From Klebsiella pneumoniae (GTDB taxonomy: Bacteria > Pseudomonadota > Gammaproteobacteria > Pseudomonadales > UBA5518), in assembly GCA_945862145.1 (NCBI GenBank), contig CAMAXE010000016.1, positions 1 through 64,000 of the forward strand: a DNA stretch of 64,000 bases. The letters run 5' to 3'. Below, in pieces: positions 8,901-17,686 of the stretch. Position numbers and translations under genes: made by a program. Numbering within the stretch: the first letter of the stretch is position 1; every line of letters starts with the position of its first letter. The notes beneath the pieces are model-generated. The model did not search any database. It worked only from the letters and a program-made list of their open reading frames with translations, and was not told the origin of the DNA.

Positions 8901-11687
8901 TCAGAACTTCTGATTGAACCGCAGATAATAGCCTCTGCCGAACGTGCGATAGGTCGACGGATCGGTCGTAGCGTTGAAGCCCGTTTCGATGAAGGGTGCT
9001 TCTTCATTGGTCAGGTTGGTGACACCCGCAGTGATCGAGGTATTGGACGCGAAGGTGTAGCTCGCGACAATATCGTGATACAGCATGTCATCGATCTTTT
9101 GGATGTACGGGTTGCTGTCGCAGTTGCAGAACGTATCTGCATCAAGTTTGCTCACGTACTCCCCAAGGTAGCTGACAGTCAGGTTGTTCCAGTTCCAGGA
9201 CACCGAGTAGTTCGCTTTGTCTTCCGCGAAAGCGGACCCGGCGTAGCGGCCCCGGTACTCGGCTTTTTCGGCACCATCGAAAGCTATGCTGCTCCGCTCC
9301 AGCAGGTGGGCCCAGAGGAAAGCCAAACGCATTTCGCCTTTGTCTTTCAGGCCAAACTGGTCGAGGCCAAAGGTGTAACGGATTTCCGTATCCACCCCGT
9401 TCACGGCTTCCTCCGCAACGTTCAAGGGCAAATCCTTGACCAGGGAGACTTCGTAATCAGCATCGCGTGTCACCAGGGCGCAAGCGTCTGCCAGACCGTT
9501 CACATAGCACTGCTCAAGGATGAAGTCGGCACCCAGGCTGCTGATCGCATCCTCGAACTGGATGTCCCAGTAATCGACGGTTACCGACAGATCGCCGGAC
9601 ACGAACTCAGGCGTCCAGACCACGCCGACCGTGTAGGTATCACCGGTTTCGGGGGTAAGGTTCGGGTTCCCGCCGACCTGAGTCAGGACCTGACTGTCGA
9701 GTTGTTGGCTCGCCTGGGCACAACCAGCAGGCAGGGGATCCGCTGCGCAGGGGTCAGAGAACGACGGGAAACTGTCCGCCAAGCCTCCGTAAAGATCGGA
9801 GATGCCGGGTGCACGGAACACTGAACCAGCCGTTCCCCGCAGGCGCAGGCCCTTGATCACCTGGAAATCCAATCCAATCTGCCAGGTGTCTTCGGCGGCA
9901 AAGGCGCTGTAGTCGTCGTGCCGCAATCCGAGCTTCACATCCAGGGCTTGCGACCCGTTGTTGAAGACGGGGGCCAGAAGCTCAAGGTACGCAGAATTCA
10001 CCTCAAGCGAGCCGACGGTGGCACGCCCGGTGTTTCCGGTGACTTGACCGAGTTGCTTCCCGGAATCCGGGGAGTTGTCCAGGTCCTGCTGCTGGTGGAA
10101 AGCACCGACGGACCAACCAAGCGCCCCGCCCGGCAGCTCGAAACTCGAGCCGGAGACAAAGAACTCCCAGATTTCCTGTTCAATCCGGAGGTGATCCGTC
10201 AGGTTTGCTTGTACATAGCTGTACATGTCATCAGTGACAGTGCCGGGCCCGCCGAAAAGGTTCATCGGAACGCAGCCAGCAATCAGGCTGGTCGGATCGG
10301 CGACATCCTGGTAACACTCGGGTGTGCCGTTGCCGTCCAGATCGGCGGACGGTCCAAGCGCATTGGAAAGGTTAGGGCCGAAATACTGACCGAAGTCATT
10401 GGACGTGATGGTGCGCACACCGCGGTTGTAGGTCAGTTCCCAATCAATGTCTTGGGTGATCTGACCGGCAAGGCCGAATACGCCCTGCAATTGATTGACG
10501 TCTTGTTCAAAGCTGCGGGTTCTTTCACTCATCCTGCGGCGGGCGTTGGTGACGGGGAGAACCGGCAAGCCAGCCGCGGTGACTGCCTGCACCAGGTAGT
10601 AATTCTGCTCGGAGATTCCGTTATACGGCGACCCTAGCCATACACCCTCGTACCCGGGATCGGTATCTGTTGACAGCGGCGTGGGCGCCAATTCCTGGGA
10701 CGAGTCCCGGATATTGCCGCGCAATTCGAGGAACGCACGCACGTTATCCGTTACATCAACCGAGCCCTCGGCAAACATATTGAACTTTTCGTACGGTGTC
10801 TGGAGGTAGTTGCCGGGGGCGTAGTTATAGGTACGTCCATCGTAAGGCACGAGGCCGTTACCCTCGTTCATGTAGGTCCCGCCACCACTGGCAAACCTAA
10901 GCCTGCCTTCTTCGATACGACTGGACCCCAACGGGTAGCAACCCCCGGAGGCACTCCCGTCATACGGGCTAGACGGCTGTTTTTCGCAACCTTCCGGATA
11001 GATGTAGTAGGTGTTCTGCATATGGCCCCAAGGCACATCGCTCTGGTAGGCCTCCTGCTGTTTGACGTACTCCGCGCCAAACATGAAGTGGCCTTCATCG
11101 AAGCCTTTGCCAAACACCACGCTCAGCGTGTCTTGCTTGCCACGGTCGGCTTTGTCCCAGTCGGAGCTCTGGGCCTCGATCTCGGCGCCTTCGAAGTCCT
11201 TGCGGGTGATGACGTTGACCACACCGGCAACTGCATCGGCGCCATAAACGGCGGAGGCGCCGTCTTTCAGGATTTCGACGCGCTCGATCATCGCTGCCGG
11301 AATCGTCTGGTAATCACCGCCGTCGACCGTTCTACGACCATTCACCAGGTTCAGGGTCCGCGATGCGCCCAGTCCACGGAGATCAACCTGCACGGAGCCA
11401 TCGCCGCCGTTATTGGTCGTGGTCCCGATGGGGGAGCCGGACATCGAGGGCATGCTCTGGATGAGGTCACCGATATCGGTGATACCCGTTGCCTTGAGGT
11501 CCTCGCGGTTCAACACCGTCACCGGGCTGGCGGACGCCAGATCGGCCCGCTTGATCCGGGAACCCGTAACGACGACTTCCTCAATGACCTGAGCCGAGTC
11601 CTGCGCCATGACTGGCAGGCCGAAAACTGCGACGCCGAAGCCAAGTGCCGCGCTCACCGCCAGCGCCAATGGTTTTTTCTGCAGCAT
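8901..11687 (-). CDS. TonB-dependent outer-membrane receptor
   Basis: A 928-residue outer-membrane transporter. A signal peptide (about residues 1-28, ending PVMAQ) is followed by a TonB box-like segment (IEEVVVTGSRI), a plug domain (about 45-160, with SPVTVLNREDLKATGITDIGDLI and DLRGLGASRTLNLVNGRR), and a beta barrel ending in aromatic FNQKF, as expected for BAM recognition. The barrel loops hold several cysteine pairs and are rich in Asp/Gly. Nothing in the sequence gives the substrate, and no siderophore, cobalamin or sugar genes lie beside it. It has its own promoter candidate, a strong ribosome site (aagggga) and a terminator, so it is probably monocistronic. Confidence 0.93.
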   Translation of the reverse strand: MLQKKPLALAVSAALGFGVAVFGLPVMAQDSAQVIEEVVVTGSRIKRADLASASPVTVLNREDLKATGITDIGDLIQSMPSMSGSPIGTTTNNGGDGSVQVDLRGLGASRTLNLVNGRRTVDGGDYQTIPAAMIERVEILKDGASAVYGADAVAGVVNVITRKDFEGAEIEAQSSDWDKADRGKQDTLSVVFGKGFDEGHFMFGAEYVKQQEAYQSDVPWGHMQNTYYIYPEGCEKQPSSPYDGSASGGCYPLGSSRIEEGRLRFASGGGTYMNEGNGLVPYDGRTYNYAPGNYLQTPYEKFNMFAEGSVDVTDNVRAFLELRGNIRDSSQELAPTPLSTDTDPGYEGVWLGSPYNGISEQNYYLVQAVTAAGLPVLPVTNARRRMSERTRSFEQDVNQLQGVFGLAGQITQDIDWELTYNRGVRTITSNDFGQYFGPNLSNALGPSADLDGNGTPECYQDVADPTSLIAGCVPMNLFGGPGTVTDDMYSYVQANLTDHLRIEQEIWEFFVSGSSFELPGGALGWSVGAFHQQQDLDNSPDSGKQLGQVTGNTGRATVGSLEVNSAYLELLAPVFNNGSQALDVKLGLRHDDYSAFAAEDTWQIGLDFQVIKGLRLRGTAGSVFRAPGISDLYGGLADSFPSFSDPCAADPLPAGCAQASQQLDSQVLTQVGGNPNLTPETGDTYTVGVVWTPEFVSGDLSVTVDYWDIQFEDAISSLGADFILEQCYVNGLADACALVTRDADYEVSLVKDLPLNVAEEAVNGVDTEIRYTFGLDQFGLKDKGEMRLAFLWAHLLERSSIAFDGAEKAEYRGRYAGSAFAEDKANYSVSWNWNNLTVSYLGEYVSKLDADTFCNCDSNPYIQKIDDMLYHDIVASYTFASNTSITAGVTNLTNEEAPFIETGFNATTDPSTYRTFGRGYYLRFNQKF

Positions 11688-11764
11688 GTTAAATCCCCTT
11701 ACTGTTTCAGAGTTTTTGCTATCGCTTCGTTAACCCGAGAAATCGTCAAAACGCACCACCTGCC

Positions 11765-11792
11765 GTGTGCAGAACAACCCCTTGCTGCACAC
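11765..11792. promoter_or_regulatory. Inverted repeat in the TonB-receptor leader
   Basis: Perfect 8-bp arms (11765-11772 and 11785-11792) with a 12-base spacer lie between the candidate promoter and the receptor start, about 80 bp upstream of the ATG. It could be a protein operator or an RNA hairpin in the 5' leader. No regulator is suggested by the neighbours. Confidence 0.3.
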
Positions 11793-11835
11793 AACAAGAC
11801 CACGGACAACCGTCCAGACCGAAGGCCTTTTTGGG

Positions 11836-11866
11836 AATATAGCTACGGGACACACCGAATTGACAA
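11836..11866 (-). promoter_or_regulatory. Candidate sigma-70 promoter for the TonB receptor
   Basis: On the minus strand TTGTCA (11861-11866) is followed 18-19 bases later by CTATATT (-10 at about 11836-11842). It lies about 150 bp before the receptor start, giving a long leader. Confidence 0.4.
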
Positions 11867-11917
11867 GCCGTACGGGCCGGAGTGGGATTAGTTGGCAATT
11901 ACAGGCGGGGGCCAGCA

Positions 11918-12652
11918 TCAATCACTGGCGCACATCTCGCGGTAGATGTCCTCGGCCTCGGCCAGCAGGCCGCGGTAGCGGGCCGGCACTTCCGGTGCCA
12001 CGGTCGGGGGGGCATCAAATCCTGTGGAAGCCTCCACGGCCGCGTACCAGTGGGGTGCCCAGACACCATCGGTCTCACGCCGGCCAGCCGGCCAGTGAAG
12101 CATTTGCTCCAAAAAGGGGATGCCGGCATGCGCGCAGATCCGGCCGAGGGCTGTGCGCGGATCCGAAAGCACCTCCAGGGCATCCACCACCAGCGGCAGG
12201 CGGGAAGCCCTCGCCGCCACGTAGCGGTAGATATCCCTCTGCTGAGAGAGCCCAAGCTCATGGAGCGCGAAGTCGGGCCGCACCTTGATATAGGAGGTGA
12301 TCATCCGCGCCGGCTCGCGCACCAGGAAACAATTAACCAGTGCCCCGGTGAAGCTCAAGTCCACCTCGGGCAGCATCTGGTGGGTGAGTTGCTTCTGGTA
12401 CTGGACGGGGGTGTGCACCAGGCCTTCGGTCATGGTCCGCGCCACGCTGCGCCAGTCACAGTCCATGCTGGCGATGATGTCCTCGCGGCCGGGGTGATCG
12501 GAGCCGGTGGCCTTCAGGTAGTAGCCATAGAAAGGCTCGTCGACGACCGTGCAGTCTGGCCGGTTCCCGAAGGCGCGCGTCATGGCGGTAGAGATATTGC
12601 GCGGCCCTGACCACATGGCGATACGCAGCGGGGCAACTGCCTCAACGCGCAT
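11918..12652 (-). CDS. Sulfotransferase-like protein paired with class IV aminotransferase
   Basis: A 244-residue P-loop protein of the sulfotransferase superfamily. MWSGPRNISTAM (residues 13-24) is the nucleotide-binding loop and CFLVREPARMITSY the later phosphate-binding segment; DEPFYGYYLKATG and DGVWAPHWYAAVEASTGF are conserved family signatures. The same signatures occur in the N-terminal half of the plant proteins named branched-chain-amino-acid aminotransferase-like. The ATG at 12652 overlaps the upstream aminotransferase gene by 11 bp, implying translational coupling. A start at 12694 would overlap more and adds no conserved residues. The substrate is unknown, and sulfonation activity is inferred only from fold motifs. 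Confidence 0.82.
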   Translation of the reverse strand: MRVEAVAPLRIAMWSGPRNISTAMTRAFGNRPDCTVVDEPFYGYYLKATGSDHPGREDIIASMDCDWRSVARTMTEGLVHTPVQYQKQLTHQMLPEVDLSFTGALVNCFLVREPARMITSYIKVRPDFALHELGLSQQRDIYRYVAARASRLPLVVDALEVLSDPRTALGRICAHAGIPFLEQMLHWPAGRRETDGVWAPHWYAAVEASTGFDAPPTVAPEVPARYRGLLAEAEDIYREMCASD

Positions 12653-13574
12653 GAATCGAACCGCGATTGCGGATGTAGTGAGCCACTGCCTCACGGTAAG
12701 CGCCCTGCAAGCGGGCGATCACGGGGCGGGCATGACCGTCGCCGATCGGGCGCTGGTCGACCTCGCGCACCGGCACCAGCCCGGCGAAGGTGCCGGTCAC
12801 GAAAGCCTCCTCGGCGTTGTAGACGTCATGCAGGGAGAAGCTCTTCTCACGCACCGGGATCTCCAGCGCGCGCCCGAGTTCCAGCACCTTCCCCCGCGTG
12901 ATGCCATCCAGGCAGTAGTTGCCGCTGGAGGTCCAGATCTCGCCGCGGCGCACGATGAAGAAGTGCGTGGAGTTGCAGGTGGCCACGAAGCCGTGGGGAT
13001 CGAGCATCAGGGCTTCGTCTGCCCCGGCGCGCGCAGCCTGCATGCAGGCGACGATGCAATTGAGCTTGGAGTGGGTGTTCAGCACCGGGTCCTGCACGTC
13101 GGGGTAACCGCGCCGGGTGTAAACGGTGTAGAGACTCACGCCCTGCGCGAGCGTCTCGGGCTTGGGGAGCTTGTACTCGGGGATGATCACCACCGTGGGC
13201 GGCGTGATGGTGACGCGCGGATCCTGGTAAGGCGTGGACTTGAGGCCCCGCGACACCATCAGCCGGATGTGCACCCCATCATCCATCGCGTTGGCAGCCA
13301 GCAGGGCATACAGGCGGGCGCTCAGATCTGCAGGCCTGAAGTCGGGCAGGAAGCCGAGCGTCTTCATGCCCTCGAACAACCGCTCAAGGTGCCGTTCCAG
13401 GAACAACACCACGCCAGCCTCTACCCGCAGGCCCTCCCAGACACCGTCGCCCAGTATGAATCCCGAGTCAAAGACCGAGACCTTGGCCTCATGGCGCGGG
13501 TAAAGCGTGCCGTTGATGTCGATCAGGATGTGTTCGTTGCGCGGATCGCCGGCGTGGTCGTGGCTGGCTGTCAT
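12642..13574 (-). CDS. Class IV PLP aminotransferase (IlvE/Dat-like)
   Basis: A 310-residue fold-type IV aminotransferase. The PLP lysine is Lys170 in NTHSKLN. Other family marks are KVSVFDSGFILGDGVWEGLR near the N-terminus, RLMVSRG, GFVATCNSTHFFIV and the phosphate-contacting LDGITRGKVLEL. It could act on branched-chain or D-amino acids; sequence alone does not decide. The closest match I recall is the C-terminal half of the plant BCAT-like proteins, whose N-terminal half matches the gene that overlaps this one downstream. Confidence 0.88.
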   Translation of the reverse strand: MTASHDHAGDPRNEHILIDINGTLYPRHEAKVSVFDSGFILGDGVWEGLRVEAGVVLFLERHLERLFEGMKTLGFLPDFRPADLSARLYALLAANAMDDGVHIRLMVSRGLKSTPYQDPRVTITPPTVVIIPEYKLPKPETLAQGVSLYTVYTRRGYPDVQDPVLNTHSKLNCIVACMQAARAGADEALMLDPHGFVATCNSTHFFIVRRGEIWTSSGNYCLDGITRGKVLELGRALEIPVREKSFSLHDVYNAEEAFVTGTFAGLVPVREVDQRPIGDGHARPVIARLQGAYREAVAHYIRNRGSIHAR

Positions 13575-13687
13575 GCTGCTGGAGTCTCCGTGTTGCGGAG
13601 CGATGATATGCCGACCACGGCGTGCGCAGCACGGCTGAGATCAAGCGCCGCGGGGCGCAGTCGGTGCTTCCGGCGAACTGATCGCGC

Positions 13688-13996
13688 TCAGAGCATCCGG
13701 CGCAGGGGCTCGGCGAACAGCGCACCCGCCATGCAGCCAAGCATCACGGCCGCGCCTATCCAGGTGATCTGTGCCGCCTCCTGCACCAGGCGCAGGAAGG
13801 GCAGCACCGGGAAGTGCACCGCCACCACCGCAGAGGATGCAGCGGCGGCGGCGTAGAGAATCCAGTCGAAACGATTCTCCCGTCGCCCGCGCGCAATCGC
13901 AGGCATGGCCTGCATCACACGGGCCGTGAAACCGTCATCTGCCAATGGCTCTTCGGCGCCGTCTAGCGCGTGTTGCAGCCAGTCGTGCTCATGCAT
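13688..13996 (-). CDS. Small membrane protein, candidate anti-sigma factor
   Basis: A 102-residue protein with a soluble acidic N-terminus (HEHDWLQHALDGAEEP, then DDGFTARVM) and two hydrophobic segments (about 43-62 and 74-94). It starts 8 bp inside the end of the ECF sigma gene. The position, the xxGFTxRVM-type N-terminus and the membrane anchoring match small anti-sigma proteins, but there is no zinc-binding HxxxCxxC motif. Function is inferred from context. Confidence 0.65.
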   Translation of the reverse strand: MHEHDWLQHALDGAEEPLADDGFTARVMQAMPAIARGRRENRFDWILYAAAAASSAVVAVHFPVLPFLRLVQEAAQITWIGAAVMLGCMAGALFAEPLRRML

Positions 13997-14534
13997 GGGA
14001 GAAACCCTCCTGCCACTCGCCGAGCAGCTCTTGCAGCCGGTGGCGTCCGCGCAGTACGTGTGTCTTAACGGTCCCCACGGGGATGCCCATTATGTCGGCG
14101 ATCTCCGGGTGCGAGAAGCCGCGTTGCAGGGAGAAATGGATCGCATCGCGCTGGGCCGCGCTCAGATGCTGCATGGCGGCGTCGAAATCGGCCATGAATT
14201 CGCGTGCCTCGTGGGCGTCTTCGTGCAACGGGTGGTGGTCCTCGATCTCGGTGGTATCGGGTTCGCTGCGGCGGATCTCGCTCAGGAAACTGCGATAGGC
14301 GATACGGAACATCCAGGTGCGGAAGCTGCTGTCGCCGCGGAAATCACCGATCGAGCGCCATGCCTTGACGAAGGACTCCTGCGCGAGATCATCGGCCAGC
14401 GCGAGGTTGCCGCGCGTCAGGCGGCGCAAGGTCCGGCGCACATCCGACTGGTGGCGCAAGACCAACATCGCAAACGCGTGGCGGCTGTCTCCGGCCGCCG
14501 CGCGTCGGGCGAGTTCCTCGTCGCTGGGCAACAT
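13989..14534 (-). CDS. ECF-family RNA polymerase sigma factor
   Basis: A 181-residue group 4 sigma factor. Region 2 (about residues 20-85) holds DDLAQESFVKAWRSIGDFRG and FRTWMFRIAYRSFL. Region 4 (about 120-172) holds LSAAQRDAIHFSLQRGFSHPEIADIMGIPVGTVKTHVLRGRHRL split by a helix-turn-helix. The middle linker is His/Glu-rich. It lies 23 bp after a DUF6249-like membrane protein gene and overlaps the candidate anti-sigma gene, so the three probably form an operon. The stimulus is not evident. Confidence 0.93.
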   Translation of the reverse strand: MLPSDEELARRAAAGDSRHAFAMLVLRHQSDVRRTLRRLTRGNLALADDLAQESFVKAWRSIGDFRGDSSFRTWMFRIAYRSFLSEIRRSEPDTTEIEDHHPLHEDAHEAREFMADFDAAMQHLSAAQRDAIHFSLQRGFSHPEIADIMGIPVGTVKTHVLRGRHRLQELLGEWQEGFSHA

Positions 14535-14557
14535 GGCGCAGGCCCCGACTCGCCCGA

Positions 14558-15355
14558 TTACGCGCCCTGCTGACGCGTTTTCTCGAGCTTCCAGACCAGC
14601 AGCTGCGCGAGGCCGATGGCAAGCGGGATCAAACCGATGGAGGCCGCACCCACGCCGGCGTTCGCCAGGAACATGCCGCCCACGCCGAGCCCGATCGCCA
14701 CGTTGACCGTGCCGCGGGCGAGCCCCGATTTACCGTTACTGCCCTTGTCGAGTGCGTCCAGCAGTTCCACCGGCACGTCCTTGCCCTGGGCGATGATGCG
14801 GTCAATGGTCTCGTGGACCATCTGGCGCTTGCGGCGGTTATTGAAGCTCACGATGGCGACGATCAGAACGGGTCCGCCGAAGATCACCAGCAGGGCCACC
14901 ACGGGAGCCAGCTGTTCGAGGAAGCTGTCGTCCTCGACGCGCAGCTCGCGGTGTACTTCGATCGGACCCTGCAACTGCCGCAGGTCCTCGAGGGCTGCCT
15001 TCAACCCGGTGATATCGCCCTGCTCGGAGCTGCGCACATCCTCGGGCAATGACTCCAGCGCCGTTTCGAGGCGACCGATCAGCCGGGCCAGGATCTCGGC
15101 GTGGTCCTTGTCGCCGTCCAGGCTGATCTCGATACCCTGTGGGCCACCGTCCTTGCCACCGTCTGCATTGATGTTCAAGCGGAAGCTCTTCTTGCCAGAC
15201 GGGGATTCGGCCGGAGCCGCAGAAGACGGCGCGGCGGGTGCATCGGCCGCGGGAGCCGCGGGGTCTGCGGCCGGGTCCTGGGCCATGGCCAGCGAAGAGC
15301 AGCAGGTGATGAGAATGGCGGCGGCAGCGTTGCGCAATTGCGTGATCCTGTTCAT
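14558..15355 (-). CDS. DUF6249-like membrane protein with signal peptide
   Basis: A 265-residue product from the ATG at 15355, which follows a good gggagga ribosome site; the frame is open to 15400. A signal peptide (to about residue 26, SSLAMAQ) leads to an Ala/Pro-rich low-complexity linker and a soluble stretch with acidic helices (KDHAEILARLIGRLETALESL). A transmembrane helix follows (LAPVVALLVIFGGPVLIVAIV), then a basic cytoplasmic part (NNRRKRQMVHETIDRIIAQGKDVP), then two further hydrophobic helices. The helix plus NNRRKRQ...MVHETIDRIIAQGKDVP pattern is typical of DUF6249 proteins, often encoded with ECF sigma factors. Function unknown. Confidence 0.75.
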   Translation of the reverse strand: MNRITQLRNAAAAILITCCSSLAMAQDPAADPAAPAADAPAAPSSAAPAESPSGKKSFRLNINADGGKDGGPQGIEISLDGDKDHAEILARLIGRLETALESLPEDVRSSEQGDITGLKAALEDLRQLQGPIEVHRELRVEDDSFLEQLAPVVALLVIFGGPVLIVAIVSFNNRRKRQMVHETIDRIIAQGKDVPVELLDALDKGSNGKSGLARGTVNVAIGLGVGGMFLANAGVGAASIGLIPLAIGLAQLLVWKLEKTRQQGA

Positions 15356-15454
15356 CGAAAGTCCTCCCGGGACATGAGTTCCTGTCTTTAGAGACGCCAC
15401 TGCGTCAGCGATGGATTCAGTACGCCGGGAAAAGTTCGGGGCCCCGCTGCCTGC

Positions 15455-16432
15455 TCAGTCGCGGGACAGCCCCAGCGCGGCGAAGACCTGCGCGCGAAGT
15501 TCGGGGCTTTCGTTCACCAGATGATGGCGCGCCCCCGGCAGGATCCGGATCTCGGCAGCCGGGAAAGTCTCGCGGATTCGCGGCAGATTCCAACGCCAGT
15601 CGACCGTGGCGTCCTGATCGCCCTGTATCACCAGCGGGGCGTAATCGTTTGGCGTCTCGGCCATGAAGGCATCGAGCCAGCGGCGCATGGCGCTCACCCA
15701 GCGCAGCGGCAAGCGCGTGCTCTGCAGGGGGTCGCGCTGGAGAAAGGCCAGGAAATCCGTATCACCTGAGTTCGGCATGAAACGTCGCGTGATCGAACGG
15801 CGAAACGGGCTGAGCACTGTGTGCATTGCACGCACCTTGGCCCAATCAGCGGGCCGCACCAGCGGCGCCAGGAGCATCATGCGCTGGAACGGGCACGCAA
15901 GGCCGAGACGGCGCTGCCGGAATGCCCACGCCATCAGAATCGCGCCGCCGGTGCTCTGCCCGATGCCAAACAGCGGTCCTGGCAACTGCGGGCCATAGCG
16001 CGCGATGACGGCGCCAAGCACATCCACATAGTGCTCAAAGCTCTCGATGCTTGCCTGCAGACCCGAAGACAGCCCATGACCGGGAAGATCCCAGGCGAGC
16101 ACCGCATATCCCTGCCGCAGACAGTATTCGCTCAGCTTGCCGTAGAGGCCGGCATGATCGAAATATCCGTGCACCAGCAGGCAGGTGCCGCGCGGTCGTG
16201 GTGGCAGGTAGAAGTGGCAGGCGATATCGAAACCCGCTGCCGGCAAGCGACCGAAGTGATGCACCACGCCGGGGATGCGGTTGGCAAAGTCGATGCCGTA
16301 ATACGCGAGATAGTCCTGCTCGGCGCTGCTGGGGACCGCAAGACTCGAGAACTCGAGATCACGCAGGCCATCGCGCACCGCCTGCGGGTCGAAGCCCGGG
16401 GTGAGCCCGCGCTCCGAACGCGGCCCGCCCAT
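15455..16432 (-). CDS. Alpha/beta hydrolase, lysophospholipase-like
   Basis: A 325-residue serine hydrolase of the monoacylglycerol lipase/lysophospholipase (Hydrolase_4) type. The oxyanion-hole motif is LLVHGYFDHAGLYG (residues 85-98). The nucleophile is Ser160 in GIGQSTGG, the acid probably Asp274 in QGDQDATVDW, and the base His303 or His304 in GARHHLVNE. No signal peptide is seen. It begins 10 bp after fba and is probably co-transcribed with it. The natural substrate is unknown; a membrane-lipid role is plausible. Confidence 0.85.
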   Translation of the reverse strand: MGGPRSERGLTPGFDPQAVRDGLRDLEFSSLAVPSSAEQDYLAYYGIDFANRIPGVVHHFGRLPAAGFDIACHFYLPPRPRGTCLLVHGYFDHAGLYGKLSEYCLRQGYAVLAWDLPGHGLSSGLQASIESFEHYVDVLGAVIARYGPQLPGPLFGIGQSTGGAILMAWAFRQRRLGLACPFQRMMLLAPLVRPADWAKVRAMHTVLSPFRRSITRRFMPNSGDTDFLAFLQRDPLQSTRLPLRWVSAMRRWLDAFMAETPNDYAPLVIQGDQDATVDWRWNLPRIRETFPAAEIRILPGARHHLVNESPELRAQVFAALGLSRD

Positions 16433-16442
16433 CTGCGTGCCC

Positions 16443-17507
16443 TCAATTCACCTCGGCAACAAGCTCGCCCTTGGCGTAGCGATCGGCCATGGCCTCGAGC
16501 GAGAGCACGCGGATGCGATCGGCCTGGCCCTCGCAGCCGAACGCCACGTAACGATCGCGGCAGAGCTCCTTCATGGCCTTCATTGTTTCCTTGAGGTACT
16601 TGCGGGGATCGAACTCCGAGGGGTTTTTAGCGAGGAAACGGCGGACTGCGCCCGTCGAGGCAAGCCGCAGGTCGGTGTCGATGTTCACCTTGCGAACGCC
16701 ATGGCGGATGCCTTCCTGGATTTCCTCCACGGGAACGCCGTAGGTCTCGGGAATCTTGCCGCCGAACTCGTTGATCACGGCGAGCCAGTCCTGTGGCACC
16801 GAGGAGGAGCCGTGCATCACCAGGTGCGTGTTGGGGATGCGCGCGTGGATCTGGCGGATGCGGTCGATGGCGAGGATGTCGCCGGTGGGCTTGCGCGAGA
16901 ACTTGTAGGCGCCGTGACTGGTGCCAATGGCGATGGCTAGTGCGTCAACACCGGTTGCTTTCACGAAGTGGGCGGCTTCCTCGGGATCGGTGAGCATCTG
17001 CTCGTGACTCAGGGTCCCTTCGGCGCCGATGCCGTCTTCCTCGCCGGCCTGGCCGCTCTCCAGCGAGCCAAGGCAACCGAGCTCGCCTTCCACCGACACG
17101 CCGCAGGCGTGCGCCATGTCCACCACCTGGCGCGTGACGCGGACGTTGTAGTCGTAGTCGGTGGGGGTTTTACCGTCGTCACCGAGCGAGCCGTCCATCA
17201 TCACGGAACTGAAGCCCATCTGGATGGAGCGCTGGCAAATCCCCGGGGAGACACCATGGTCCTGGTGCATCACGATGGGGATGTGGGGGAATTCCTCAAT
17301 GGCGGCGAGGATCAGGTGACGCAGGAAATTGGAGCCGGCGTATTTGCGCGCGCCTGCCGAGGCCTGCACGATCACCGGACTCGCCGTCTCGTCGGCGGCC
17401 TCCATGATGGCGCGCATCTGCTCGAGATTGTTCACGTTGAAAGCGGGCACGCCGTAGCCGTGCTCGGCGGCGTGGTCCAGAAGCTGGCGCATGCTGATCA
17501 GGGCCAT
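16443..17507 (-). CDS. fba: Fructose-bisphosphate aldolase, class II (Calvin-type)
   Basis: Zinc-dependent aldolase of glycolysis and gluconeogenesis, 354 residues. Zinc and catalytic residues sit in IVMHQDHG (His81, Asp83, His84), [18 protein letters not shown] and LVMHGSSS. The [27 protein letters not shown] stretch marks the class IIB group found in pseudomonads and in cbb operons. It is downstream of epd and pgk on the same strand, but a cNMP/rhodanese gene, an insertion scar and a convergent lipoprotein gene separate it from them. Confidence 0.95.
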   Translation of the reverse strand: MALISMRQLLDHAAEHGYGVPAFNVNNLEQMRAIMEAADETASPVIVQASAGARKYAGSNFLRHLILAAIEEFPHIPIVMHQDHGVSPGICQRSIQMGFSSVMMDGSLGDDGKTPTDYDYNVRVTRQVVDMAHACGVSVEGELGCLGSLESGQAGEEDGIGAEGTLSHEQMLTDPEEAAHFVKATGVDALAIAIGTSHGAYKFSRKPTGDILAIDRIRQIHARIPNTHLVMHGSSSVPQDWLAVINEFGGKIPETYGVPVEEIQEGIRHGVRKVNIDTDLRLASTGAVRRFLAKNPSEFDPRKYLKETMKAMKELCRDRYVAFGCEGQADRIRVLSLEAMADRYAKGELVAEVN

Positions 17508-17686
17508 CGAGGGGTCTCCGTGGGTATTGTGAGCTCGCAGACAGACTGCGTTCAGGCGCTCCGGCCGGGGTGGCGGTCGCTCGAAGTCTAATGGACAGGT
17601 CCGGGGCTGTCATCGAAACACTGCGCCGCGTTTTCCAGCGGACCACGCAACGGCTACACTCAGGAGACACTGCAGGGAGTTGCACC

